Origin: Chamaesiphon minutus PCC 6605
Lineage (GTDB): Bacteria; Cyanobacteriota; Cyanobacteriia; Cyanobacteriales; Chamaesiphonaceae
Direction of reading: 5' to 3'
Length of the DNA stretch: 64,000 nt
Assembly: GCF_000317145.1 (NCBI RefSeq)
Contig: NC_019697.1
Coordinates: forward strand, 1,984,001-2,048,000
A model generated the notes under the pieces. It made no database searches. It worked only from the letters and a program-made list of their open reading frames with translations, and was not told where the DNA came from. Shown one piece after another: positions 16,844 to 23,948 of the stretch (positions within the stretch are counted from its first letter, which is position 1; every line of letters starts with the position of its first letter). The position numbers were made by a program, and so were the translations under genes.

Positions 16844-18094
16844 ATGAAAGTAGTTATTATCCTCGAACATCGCTTCGATCGAACACCTGATGGGCGAGTG
16901 TGGACGCAAACAACTTTTGCTTATTCCTTCTGGTTGCAGTATCTCAAAGTATTCGATCGCGTGTGTGTAGTCGCTCGCATTCGGGATGTGCCCACTGTTG
17001 CTGCGGACTGGCAACTTGCCGACGGAGATCTAGTGTCGTTTGCAGCCGTACCAAACTATCTCGGCCCGTTGCAGTACCTACGCAAGGCACGTCAAGTCAA
17101 ACAAGCCGTTCAAAATGCAGTTGGCCACAGCGATGCAGTAATCGTTCGCGTTCCCTCCCCACTATCTCGATTGCTAATACCGCTGTTGCAGTGGGACAAT
17201 CATCCGTTTGCGGTCGAAGTTGTTGCCGATCCTTATGATGTCTTTGCTCCTGGTTCGATAGATCATCCGTTGCGACTGTTTTTTCGATGGTTATTGCCAC
17301 GAAATCTACGACATAGTTGTGTAAAAGCGATTACGGCAATGTACGTTACCAAATCGGCACTTCAGCAACGATATCCTTGCCCAAATTTGTCGATGGGGAT
17401 ATCGGATGTCGTTTTACCAGCACACAGCATCGTTGCGGCACCACGTCCGCAAGCTCAGGAGTTAGATGTGGTGACATTGGTATTTATCGGTACGATGTCT
17501 CAGTTGTACAAAGCTCCAGATATCCTGATAAAAGCAGTTGCCGTATGTGTCAAAGCAGGATTAAATATCCAACTGCTAATGCTGGGTGATGGACAATATC
17601 GGGGACAACTAGAAGATTTAGCCAAAGCTGAAAATGTGAGCGAACGAGTAAGTTTTCTCGGACAATTGGCTTCTGGATCTGCCGTTCAAAATCAGCTCGA
17701 TCTAGCTGACTTATTTGTGCTGCCATCCTATCAAGAAGGCTTGCCTAGAGCAATGGTCGAAGCGATGGCTAGGGCTTTACCCTGTATCGGTTCGACGGTG
17801 GGGGGTATACCGGAGCTATTGCCGCCAGAAGATCTGGTACCACCTGGAGACGTGGATGCACTTGCACGTAAAATTCGGGAAATCGTCACCGATCCCGAAC
17901 GGATGGCTACAATGTCCGCTCGAAATCTCGACAAAGCCAAAGAGTACCGAGATGAAGTATTGCAAGATCGGCGGACTGATTTCTACCGCTACGTGCGCGA
18001 GCAGACGGAAGGATGGTTATTAGAGCAACAGGGCAGCCGCATCTGTTTCTTAACAGTAGATATTTGCCAAGATAGGTATCTTGTAGATATCTAA
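16844..18094 (+). CDS. GT4-type glycosyltransferase
   Basis: 416 residues. Two Rossmann halves: N-domain (residues 1-190, with KVVIILEHRFDRTPDGRVWT) and C-domain with the nucleotide-sugar site (VTLVFIGTMSQLYKAPDILI, LLMLGDGQYRGQLEDLA, then the EX7E region LPSYQEGLPRAMVEAMA). It likely transfers a sugar from a nucleotide donor to a polysaccharide or lipid acceptor. The last about 25 residues after YVREQ are not typical and may be an added tail. ATG 16844 is preferred to the TTG 12 bp upstream. Confidence 0.85.
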   Translation: MKVVIILEHRFDRTPDGRVWTQTTFAYSFWLQYLKVFDRVCVVARIRDVPTVAADWQLADGDLVSFAAVPNYLGPLQYLRKARQVKQAVQNAVGHSDAVIVRVPSPLSRLLIPLLQWDNHPFAVEVVADPYDVFAPGSIDHPLRLFFRWLLPRNLRHSCVKAITAMYVTKSALQQRYPCPNLSMGISDVVLPAHSIVAAPRPQAQELDVVTLVFIGTMSQLYKAPDILIKAVAVCVKAGLNIQLLMLGDGQYRGQLEDLAKAENVSERVSFLGQLASGSAVQNQLDLADLFVLPSYQEGLPRAMVEAMARALPCIGSTVGGIPELLPPEDLVPPGDVDALARKIREIVTDPERMATMSARNLDKAKEYRDEVLQDRRTDFYRYVREQTEGWLLEQQGSRICFLTVDICQDRYLVDI

Positions 18095-18141
18095 TTTGAG
18101 TGTATCCCAGGTTTGATTTTTAATAACGCAAGTGTAATTTT

Positions 18142-18279
18142 ATGAAATCTCTATTAAAATTACCACCTCATGTAGATAGTAAATTTGAGTTTCCTAATAG
18201 TAGGTGGGCAACTGTCAGCCAAAACAGTCAATCTTTGATGCTGTTACGGCTGAAGGTTTCTCAAAATCTTGAGTTTTAA
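18142..18279 (+). pseudogene. Truncated duplicate of the 16147 gene's N-terminal region
   Basis: A 45-residue frame reads LPPHVDSKFEFPNSRWATVS, matching LSPHVDGKFDPDNEWTMV of the 16147 protein, then ends. The two copies flank the glycosyltransferase gene. A fragment rather than a gene, though a short peptide could be made. Confidence 0.5.
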
Positions 18280-18323
18280 AATAGCAAAATTATCATTAAA
18301 AATATTCAATTAGGAGTGCAAAA

Positions 18324-18833
18324 ATGAAATTAGTAACTTCAGCAATTATTGGTTTAGCTAGTACTGGACTATTATTACTGGGAGCCTGTAGTAAAGAAGC
18401 CAAAACCAGCGATTCGGCTAGCCCCGATGCTGCTACACCTACAACTGAAACTGCAACTCCAGCAGCAACTACATCTCCAGCGATGACTACGGCTAAAGCC
18501 GAGAAGAGTGAGGGCGGTAAGAGTAAAGGTGGACAGGTAGTAGAATCGGGTAAGTATCATTTCGAGTTCGTACCAGAGAAGGGTAGTAAGGAAACTCATT
18601 TAGATTTATATCTTCAAAAAGGTGATACTCATGAGGCTATTACTAATGCAAAAGTCACTGCTGATGTGCAATCACCAGATGGTAAGCTAAAAACTATTCC
18701 ACTTAGTTATGATGCCAGTGGGAAGCACTATGCTGGAGTAGTAAGTGATAAAACTGCTGGTCAGTATCAAGTAAAAGTTACTGCCACAATTGGTAGCGAA
18801 CAAGCGGATGGTCGGTTTAATTTCGATCGATAA
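18324..18833 (+). CDS. Lipoprotein with beta-sandwich domain (YtkA/FixH-like)
   Basis: 169 residues. Lipobox LLGAC with Cys22, then a T/A/S-rich linker (25-60), then a beta-rich domain (HFEFVPEKGSKETHLDLYLQ, VTADVQSPDGKLKTIPLSY, GQYQVKVTATIGSEQADGRF). This resembles YtkA-like domains often next to copper genes. It abuts the copper island, transcribed toward the convergent cysteine-rich gene. Role inferred from context only. Confidence 0.6.
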   Translation: MKLVTSAIIGLASTGLLLLGACSKEAKTSDSASPDAATPTTETATPAATTSPAMTTAKAEKSEGGKSKGGQVVESGKYHFEFVPEKGSKETHLDLYLQKGDTHEAITNAKVTADVQSPDGKLKTIPLSYDASGKHYAGVVSDKTAGQYQVKVTATIGSEQADGRFNFDR

Positions 18834-18848
18834 TTAAAGGATATTTTG

Positions 18849-18875
18849 GAGGAATCGACGATTGATTCCTCCTGC
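18849..18875. terminator. Hairpin between convergent genes
   Basis: Arms GGAGGAATC and GATTCCTCC with a 7-base loop, between the ends of the 18324 lipoprotein gene and the minus-strand cysteine-rich peptide gene. Position suits a shared terminator; the T-run is weak. Confidence 0.5.
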
Positions 18876-18884
18876 TTGTGAGAT

Positions 18885-19046
18885 TTACTGGCGAGGTGCA
18901 ACTTTAGGAACACTACAACCCTCGCCACAATCGCAACCACTAGCACATTTACCGCAACCACAGTCAGCGGCAAAAGCAGCTCCAGCAGTTACAACGGCAA
19001 TAGTTACAGCAGCTACTGTTGCTTTTAAAATATTTTTAGCAGTCAT
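18885..19046 (-). CDS. Exported 53-residue cysteine-rich peptide, metallothionein-like
   Basis: ATG at 19046, stop at 18885. Residues 1-26 are a clear signal peptide (MTAKNILKATVAAVTIAVVT, then AGAAFA). The mature part starts ADCGCGKCASGCDCGEGCS, with six Cys in 16 residues in C-x-C and C-x2-3-C spacing typical of metal clusters, then a short tail VPKVAPRQ. It probably binds copper or another soft metal outside the cytoplasm. It has a strong MerR-type promoter: TTGACT and TATGAT 20 bp apart with a palindrome between. I know no named family for it. Divergent from merR. Confidence 0.75.
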   Translation of the reverse strand: MTAKNILKATVAAVTIAVVTAGAAFAADCGCGKCASGCDCGEGCSVPKVAPRQ

Positions 19047-19073
19047 ATTTTTATTATCCTTGAGTACCCCCCA

Positions 19074-19106
19074 ATCATAAACCCTCTAGTTGGCTTGAGA
19101 GTCAAG
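19074..19106 (-). promoter_or_regulatory. MerR-type operator/promoter 1
   Basis: Minus strand -35 TTGACT (19105-19100), 20-bp spacer with dyad CTCAAG-CC-AACTAGAG, -10 TATGAT (19079-19074). The overlong spacer with a palindrome is the hallmark of MerR-activated promoters. It lies between the cysteine-rich gene and merR and may also serve autoregulation. Confidence 0.7.
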
Positions 19107-19137
19107 AGAGATAGACAAATTATCTGCGGTAGAACCA

Positions 19138-19566
19138 ATGCTGAAAATTGGCGATCTAAAAGAGCGAACGGGAGTGACAGTTAGCACCCTACGTTACTAT
19201 GAAAACCTAGGCTTACTGCAACCAGCACTCAGGAGTGATAGCGGCTATCGCTACTTCAATGACAATGCAGTGCAACGAGTATTGTTCATCAAGAAAGCTC
19301 AAACTCTCAATTTTTCTCTAACTGAGATTCAGGAAATCTTCAATTCTCACAATCGAGGTACAGCCGTTTGCTCGATCGTCAAAGACTTAATCGATCGCAA
19401 AATTAGTCATTTAGATATCGAGATTCAAAAGCTGCTCGCATCTAAGCAAAGATTGGAAAGTCACCGCGAACGATGGGCTACCTACCCTGAAGATCTTCCT
19501 AATAGTGAAACTATCTGTACTCTAATTGAAGAATTGATAGCATTGGAAGCTAATATTGTCGATTAA
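19138..19566 (+). CDS. MerR-family metal-responsive regulator
   Basis: 142 residues. N-terminal MerR winged helix (MLKIGDLKERTGVTVSTLRYYENLGLL shown in part; SGYRYFNDNAVQRVLFIKKA), then a long dimerisation helix and a C-terminal part. Only two cysteines: Cys78 (GTAVCSIV, equivalent in place to the MerR/ZntR inter-subunit Cys) and Cys127. This is not the CueR pair C112-x7-C120, so the metal is not certain; copper is inferred from the target genes. It probably acts on the five palindromes between 19074 and 23588. Confidence 0.8.
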   Translation: MLKIGDLKERTGVTVSTLRYYENLGLLQPALRSDSGYRYFNDNAVQRVLFIKKAQTLNFSLTEIQEIFNSHNRGTAVCSIVKDLIDRKISHLDIEIQKLLASKQRLESHRERWATYPEDLPNSETICTLIEELIALEANIVD

Positions 19567-19625
19567 TTTTGTAGAGAAAAACTATCAATTCCGAGCGTTC
19601 ATCATCATTTACTCTGCTAACGAGC

Positions 19626-19669
19626 TTAGTGTTTCAATAAAAGTATTTATACTCTCATTGAAACACTAA
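19626..19669. terminator. Hairpin after merR
   Basis: Perfect 13-bp arms TTAGTGTTTCAAT (19626-19638) and ATTGAAACACTAA (19657-19669). It lies between convergent merR and the pre-insertion end of the 21153 small gene, so it would terminate both. Confidence 0.7.
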
Positions 19670-19697
19670 AATCGTTATTTATTTACCTCGGATATAA

Positions 19698-19706
19698 CCT
19701 GGTGAA
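19698..19706. repeat. IS target-site duplication, left
   Basis: CCTGGTGAA, repeated at 20975-20983 directly outside the other inverted end. Confidence 0.85.
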
Positions 19707-20974
19707 CTGACGGGGCGACAGGTCGCCTGAAAACTCGGCAGAGAGACAACTCTAGACAAATAGTATCAAAAAAGATAGGGTAAGAGAGCTTCTTACCCAA
19801 AAAACAATTAAATGTTACCAGAATTGTATCATGCCCATTTGTCAGAAAAATTCACACGCGGTAACTACTTATTGACAATTTTATTGATTCAAGTAGTGCA
19901 ATCTATTAAAGAAGTCACGCTAGAAAGCATCGCAACAAAACTAGCGATGCCAATTAAATTTGAAAGCAGAAGAAAAAAAGTCCAGAGATTTTTATCAAAT
20001 GATGAATGGGATTTAGATAATGTTTGGTTATCACTAGTGATTGCTTGGATTAAAGGCAATGTCAAACAGAATAATATTATATATTTAGCAATAGATCGAA
20101 CCAAATGGCAATCAAACAATATTTTGATGGTCAGTATGATTTGGCGAAAGAGAGCAATTCCTATTTATTGGCAAATGCTTGATAAACAAGGGAACAGTAC
20201 ATTGGAAAACCAACAATTAGTATTAACCCCAGTATTCGCTGCCCTATCAGATTATAGCTTGTTGGTACTGGGAGATCGTGAATTTTGTAGTGTTACTCTT
20301 GCGAACTGGCTTAGAGAGCAGAAAATAGATTTCTGTTTACGACTGAAAAAGAATGTTTGTATCAAGACTGAAGAGGAATTGTGGACTGAACTGAAAAGGC
20401 TAGGATTAGAGCCAGGAAATAGCTTTTTTAATCAAGAAGTAACAATTAGAAAAACTGCACCAGTTGAAGGATTTAACCTAGCAGGTAAATGGCTAGGTAA
20501 ATATCGAAATATTACCACAAAAGAGCCTTGGTATATTCTGACCAGCTTGGCAGATCTACAAGCAGCAGTTGATACCTATGCTAAAAGATTTGGAATTGAG
20601 GAGATGTTTCGAGACTTTAAGGGCGGAGGATATAACTTAGAAAAGACTAATTTAACGGGCGAACGATTGAGCAAATTATTGATTTTGCTATCACTAGCAT
20701 ACTTGAAGAGTATCATCCAAGGGATAGATATCAAATCAAAGCAAGTTCAAGAATATCTCGGCAGAAAAACAGAACATCACCGAAAATATGCTAGACATAG
20801 CACTTTCTATATTGGACTCTGGGGTGAATCATGGGTCGATTCAACATCTAGTAATTGGCAGGTTGTTGTTGAATTAATGTCTTTGTCCCCACATAAACTA
20901 CCTAATTATCAACAAGGCTTGAGAGCTATGAGACTTATCCTATCAGCGTTATAGGCGACAAGTCGCCCCGACAG
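19707..20974 (+). mobile_element. IS4-family insertion sequence, 1268 bp, complete
   Basis: Inverted ends of about 22 bp (left CTGACGGGGCGACAGGTCGC; right, reversed, CTGTCGGGGCGACTTGTCGC) bound one transposase gene. A 9-bp duplication CCTGGTGAA flanks it. The intact frame and exact duplication suggest a fairly recent insertion. It removed the last codons of the 21153 small exported gene. Confidence 0.88.
19812..20954 (+). CDS. IS4-family DDE transposase
   Basis: 380 residues. Catalytic elements: first Asp in YLAIDRTKW (about 97), second Asp in LLVLGDREF (about 156), and the IS4 Y-x2-R-x3-E-x6-K signature YAKRFGIEEMFRDFKGG (about 256-272). It cuts and pastes the IS. The frame is uninterrupted, so the element may be active. 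Lower GC than the neighbours fits an imported element. Confidence 0.92.
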   Translation: MLPELYHAHLSEKFTRGNYLLTILLIQVVQSIKEVTLESIATKLAMPIKFESRRKKVQRFLSNDEWDLDNVWLSLVIAWIKGNVKQNNIIYLAIDRTKWQSNNILMVSMIWRKRAIPIYWQMLDKQGNSTLENQQLVLTPVFAALSDYSLLVLGDREFCSVTLANWLREQKIDFCLRLKKNVCIKTEEELWTELKRLGLEPGNSFFNQEVTIRKTAPVEGFNLAGKWLGKYRNITTKEPWYILTSLADLQAAVDTYAKRFGIEEMFRDFKGGGYNLEKTNLTGERLSKLLILLSLAYLKSIIQGIDIKSKQVQEYLGRKTEHHRKYARHSTFYIGLWGESWVDSTSSNWQVVVELMSLSPHKLPNYQQGLRAMRLILSAL

Positions 20975-21153
20975 CCTGGTGAATAAGATGAAGATTGCGA
21001 ATTAACTGGTAGCTGCATTTTTTCTGACTGCTGCATTTTCTTACAGCAACTACCGCTACTACGCTCTTGAGCAGAAACCGCCCCAGTTGTTATTAATCCT
21101 AAAGTGGCTAATGCCAAGACCGATCCGATTGCTAGCTTAATTTGTTTTGACAT
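20935..21153 (-). pseudogene. Small exported CC-motif peptide, C-terminus replaced by IS insertion
   Basis: As it stands it encodes 72 residues: signal peptide 1-28 (MSKQIKLAIGSVLALATLGL onward to VSA), then SSGSCCKKMQQSEKMQ and a C-terminus that runs into the IS end (CRGDLSPITLIG). Joining both flanks of the IS at the duplication gives the original end SPGYIRGK-stop, a 65-residue product. The mature part, with CC and Met residues, may bind copper; the clipped end may not matter for that. Driven by a near-ideal MerR-type promoter at 21189-21220. Confidence 0.7.
20975..20983. repeat. IS target-site duplication, right
   Basis: CCTGGTGAA, matching 19698-19706. Confidence 0.85.
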
Positions 21154-21188
21154 AATTACCTCTGATAACTTTCCAAGCTGTTACTTTC

Positions 21189-21220
21189 ATTATAAAGTCT
21201 CTACTAGACTGTAGAGTCAA
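21189..21220 (-). promoter_or_regulatory. MerR-type operator/promoter 2
   Basis: Minus strand TTGACT (21220-21215), 20-bp spacer containing CTACAGTCTAGTAGAG, and -10 TATAAT (21094-offset: bases 21189-21194). Both hexamers are close to consensus, and the spacer is long, as for MerR control. Drives the 21153 small exported gene. Confidence 0.7.
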
Positions 21221-21339
21221 GAGCTAATTTGAAATAATGTTTAGAACAGAAGTAAGAGAGGTATAAGGTCTTACTGGCAGTGGTTTTTAGCGAAATGTAA
21301 CGAATGTATCTACTAAAGTTTATAAAATTAAATATCTGA

Positions 21340-21356
21340 TTTCATCTTAATTTCAT
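21340..21356 (+). promoter_or_regulatory. TTTCAT direct repeat, CopR-box-like
   Basis: TTTCAT at 21340-21345 and 21351-21356 (TTTCATCTTAATTTCATC), 11-bp period, about 165 bp upstream of the Csp gene. Confidence 0.5.
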
Positions 21357-21518
21357 CTAGACATGGTAGAACAAAATTGACATAAATTAAAGGTCTTAAA
21401 AATAATAAATAAACTAAATAATCTATGTCGATCGACTGATTGATTAGCAACAGATTGTTTGTGAATATTAAAGCAGCAAACATCAAAATGTTTGTAAATG
21501 TTATTCAGGAGTAAGCTT

Positions 21519-21869
21519 ATGACTACTACTCAATCTCGTAATTCTCAACTTGAGGCTTGCATCGAAGCCTGCCTTCAATGTCTCCAAGACTGTGAAAATT
21601 GCACCACTGCTTGTCTCAACAGTGATATGGTGCAAATGATGGCAACTTGCATCAAAACCTGTATCGATTGCGCCGATCTTTGTACTCTTTGCGCCCGTTT
21701 CATGAGTCGTAATTCCGAGCTACACGCGCAACTGTGTGGTGTTTGTGCGGATGCTTGCGATCGTTGTGCTGCTGAATGTGAAAAGCACGACCACGACCAT
21801 TGCCGTCGCTGCGCTGAATCTTGTCGTCGGTGTGCTGAGTCTTGCCGTCAAATGTCGATGGCACATTAG
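21519..21869 (+). CDS. Four-helix-bundle copper-storage protein (Csp-like)
   Basis: 116 residues with 21 cysteines and several His, spaced along predicted helices as C-x3-C and C-x2-C (EACIEACLQCLQDCENC, ATCIKTCIDCADLCTLC, CGVCADACDRCAAEC, CRRCAESCRRCAESCRQ). This is the pattern of Csp proteins, whose helix bundle core is lined with Cys and stores many Cu(I) ions. No signal peptide, so cytosolic like Csp3. ATG 21519 follows AGGAGT by 6 bp and is preferred over 21498. It would buffer cytosolic copper alongside CopZ and CopA. Confidence 0.88.
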   Translation: MTTTQSRNSQLEACIEACLQCLQDCENCTTACLNSDMVQMMATCIKTCIDCADLCTLCARFMSRNSELHAQLCGVCADACDRCAAECEKHDHDHCRRCAESCRRCAESCRQMSMAH

Positions 21870-21903
21870 TAACAAATCACTAATCTGACGTTCGGCGATC
21901 TTC

Positions 21904-21933
21904 CTTGACTCTCTAGTTAGCTAGAGAGTCAAG
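21904..21933. promoter_or_regulatory. MerR-type operator 3
   Basis: Perfect palindrome with arms CTTGACTCTCTAG and CTAGAGAGTCAAG and 4-base centre TTAG. TTGACT serves as -35 on either strand; 96 bp upstream of the first DUF305 gene. Confidence 0.7.
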
Positions 21934-22028
21934 CATCGGACGTAAGCAAATCCAAAATAGTACGCTCGATCTTCAATCGAATCGATCGCGATCCATCCAC
22001 CAATATCGACCCAAAACATCCAAAGAAT

Positions 22029-22850
22029 ATGACCGAGCATAACGATCGAGTTAAATCATTCGTCAGTCGAAGAAGAATGGCAAATCCAGTATCAGTTCCA
22101 CCGAAAATATGGGCAGGATTCGCGATCGCTGCCCTCTTTTTGAGTGGCGGATTGGTATCGTGTTCCACTCGCACAGCGCAATCGCCGTCAACAACAGAAA
22201 CTACGACCACAACCACAACCACTCCCGCCGTAAGTTCATCCCCCAACTCATCGCCATCGCCGTCAACAACAGAGGCTACACCCACGACTAGTCCAGCCAT
22301 GAGTTCATCTCCCAGCTCATCTAGTCAAACCATCTCAGATAGAGATTTTCTGACGATGATGACGGCCCATCACAAGCAAGCAATTGAGATGGCGGATTTA
22401 GCCCCATCCCGTGCGAAGCGTCCTGAAGTCAAACAACTCGCTCGATCGATTAGCAAAGACCAAAAGGAAGAGATTCAAACAATGGCAACTTTGTATAAAG
22501 CAGCGTATGGCACAGCAATTCCGTCCATGACAATGGGTGGCGGCATGATGGGCAAGGATAGCAATTCGATGAATGGCATGAATGGCATGAATGGCATGAA
22601 TGGCATGAAAATGGATATGAATGCTCTCAAAAATGCCGCTGATTTTGACAAAGAATTTTTGCAGCAGATGAGTGTCCATCACCCGACAGCAACCCAGATG
22701 AGTCAGATGGTGCTAAAGACAACCAAATCACCACAAATTCGGACATTAGCTCAATCGATCGTTAAGGAGCAAACCGCCGAGGTCGCTCAGATGCGGAAAT
22801 GGTATCAAAGTTGGTATAAATCTGACCTGCCAAATAGCACTTCAAATTAA
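22029..22850 (+). CDS. CopM-like DUF305 lipoprotein with Met-rich segment
   Basis: 273 residues from ATG 22029 (ATG 22077, MANPVSVPPK, gives a shorter leader and is plausible). Lipobox LVSC. After a T/S/P-rich linker, DUF305 occupies about 105-265 with the family His motifs FLTMMTAHHKQAIEMA and FLQQMSVHHPTATQMSQMV. Between them is the repeat MNGMNGMNGMNGMKMDM, a likely copper-binding insert. DUF305 includes CopM, the periplasmic copper-binding protein of Synechocystis. It follows MerR-type operator 3. Confidence 0.85.
   Translation: MTEHNDRVKSFVSRRRMANPVSVPPKIWAGFAIAALFLSGGLVSCSTRTAQSPSTTETTTTTTTTPAVSSSPNSSPSPSTTEATPTTSPAMSSSPSSSSQTISDRDFLTMMTAHHKQAIEMADLAPSRAKRPEVKQLARSISKDQKEEIQTMATLYKAAYGTAIPSMTMGGGMMGKDSNSMNGMNGMNGMNGMKMDMNALKNAADFDKEFLQQMSVHHPTATQMSQMVLKTTKSPQIRTLAQSIVKEQTAEVAQMRKWYQSWYKSDLPNSTSN
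22568..22603 (+). repeat. Tandem ATGAATGGC repeat inside DUF305 gene
   Basis: Four copies of the 9-mer ATGAATGGC encode (MNG)4. Such tandem units may change copy number by slippage and so alter the number of Met ligands. Confidence 0.75.
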
Positions 22851-22893
22851 AGTTTATTCACCCCTTGACTCTTTAGTTGACTAGAGAGTCAAG
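22844..22893. repeat. 50-bp duplicated promoter cassette (copy 1)
   Basis: Matches 23539-23588 at 47 of 50 positions by eye. It includes AAATTAAAGTTTATTCACCC plus the MerR-type palindrome 22864-22893. Confidence 0.75.
22864..22893. promoter_or_regulatory. MerR-type operator 4
   Basis: CTTGACTCTTTAG, centre TTGA, CTAGAGAGTCAAG. -35 TTGACT at 22865. About 40 bp before the second DUF305 gene. Confidence 0.7.
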
Positions 22894-22933
22894 CTAGCAG
22901 ACCAGAAATTCGTCAATTAACGCAAGAAGCAAT

Positions 22934-23494
22934 ATGACTCAACACAAACAAATGTCGGGAATGGGCTGGAACCGATTTGCGGCGACGATCGCAACCTCAA
23001 CATTCATCATGTTCTTCTTGATGTATCAGCTCATATACTCCCTCGATTACGCCACGTTTAGCATCAACCGACTGATCTCTTCACTGGTGATGGGGTGCGT
23101 GATGACCGCTGTGATGCTTTCCTCTATGTGGTCGATGTACCGAGGAACAGGAACCAAGATCGCAGTTCTCGGTTCGGCTGTCGCGCTCGGCTTGATTTTG
23201 CTGTTCGTGAATAGAAGTCAGGCGGTGGTCGAAGATGTCACTTTTATGAAGTCGATGATTCCCCACCACTCAATCGCCATTAACAGTTCGCGGAAGGCAA
23301 GCATTAGCGATCCGCGCGTTCGCAAGCTGGCGGATGAGATTATTGAGTCGCAGGTTCGTGAAACAGCTATTATGCGGTTGCTCCTTAATGATATTGCACA
23401 AAACGGAGAACGGGGGACAGGGGCGAAGCTTCCTGCTCGCTCGACCGAAGTCACCCCTGATATGGAGCGTCAGATTAGAGAAGCAGTGCAGTAA
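22934..23494 (+). CDS. Membrane-anchored DUF305 protein
   Basis: 186 residues. Three membrane segments (about 14-35, 48-68, 76-94) followed by a short DUF305 domain ([20 protein letters not shown], then [16 protein letters not shown]). The IPHH motif is the conserved metal-binding His pair of the family. Smaller than the 22029 protein and anchored by helices instead of lipid. It likely works with it in copper binding at the membrane. Under MerR-type operator 4. Confidence 0.8.
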   Translation: MTQHKQMSGMGWNRFAATIATSTFIMFFLMYQLIYSLDYATFSINRLISSLVMGCVMTAVMLSSMWSMYRGTGTKIAVLGSAVALGLILLFVNRSQAVVEDVTFMKSMIPHHSIAINSSRKASISDPRVRKLADEIIESQVRETAIMRLLLNDIAQNGERGTGAKLPARSTEVTPDMERQIREAVQ

Positions 23495-23538
23495 TCAACA
23501 TAGGCGGGGTTTAAATCTAACCTGTAGCTAACATTTCT

Positions 23539-23588
23539 AAATTAAAGTTTATTCACCCCTTGACTCTCTAGTTGACTAGAGAGTTGAG
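23539..23588. repeat. 50-bp duplicated promoter cassette (copy 2)
   Basis: See 22844-22893. The duplicated unit gives copZ the same control as the DUF305 gene. Confidence 0.75.
23559..23588. promoter_or_regulatory. MerR-type operator 5
   Basis: CTTGACTCTCTAG, centre TTGA, CTAGAGAGTTGAG. -35 TTGACT 23560-23565 and GAGAAT 20 bp later. Drives copZ and perhaps flavodoxin. Confidence 0.7.
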
Positions 23589-23631
23589 AATAAGATTAAG
23601 TACATCATCGAACAAAGTTCTTCAACTGCAC

Positions 23632-23660
23632 TTCTCCAGGGGAGAGGCTTTGCCAACAAC
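23632..23660. repeat. Short dispersed repeat in copZ leader
   Basis: TTCTCCAGGGGAGAGGCTTT followed by GCCAACAA, ending 2 bp before the copZ ATG. It occupies the place where a ribosome site would be; a related element is at about 24536-24558. Confidence 0.55.
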
Positions 23661-23662
23661 AT

Positions 23663-23857
23663 ATGACTATCGAACTAAATATTCCTAACATGGCTTGCGC
23701 TGCCTGCTGCGAAACCATTACTAAAGCGGTGATGAAGATCGATCCGACAGCAACCGTCCAAGCCAACCCCAAAACTAAGCAAGTCAAGATCGAAACTCAA
23801 GCTGCTCAAACAGCGATCGAAAGTGCCATTACAGCGGCTGGCTACCAAGTAAGTTAG
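23663..23857 (+). CDS. copZ: CopZ/Atx1-type copper chaperone
   Basis: 64 residues, a single HMA (beta-alpha-beta-beta-alpha-beta) domain. Metal motif NMACAACCET with Cys12 and Cys15, plus an extra Cys16. It would carry Cu(I) in the cytosol to CopA (27374) or store it on Csp. No His in loop 5, unlike Synechocystis Atx1 (the late region reads ITAAGYQVS). Preceded by MerR-type operator 5 and a short dispersed repeat. Flavodoxin follows after 91 bp. Confidence 0.9.
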   Translation: MTIELNIPNMACAACCETITKAVMKIDPTATVQANPKTKQVKIETQAAQTAIESAITAAGYQVS

Positions 23858-23948
23858 TAGCAGCTAGAGTTCCCAACGAACCCTCGCCACCTCCTTAATA
23901 TCTTCACTTTGGATCGACGATCGATAAACGCAAACTGGAGCTATATAT

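Larger units (their letters stand above)
21154..21518. other. Intergenic region between divergent small genes
   Basis: Contains MerR-type promoter 2 (minus strand) and the TTTCAT direct repeat (plus strand). AT-rich otherwise; no further gene seen. Confidence 0.5.

Noticed and set aside
19138-19566. CueR assignment for the MerR protein
   Set aside because: The CueR Cys pair near residues 112-120 is absent; only Cys78 and Cys127 are present, so metal identity is left open.
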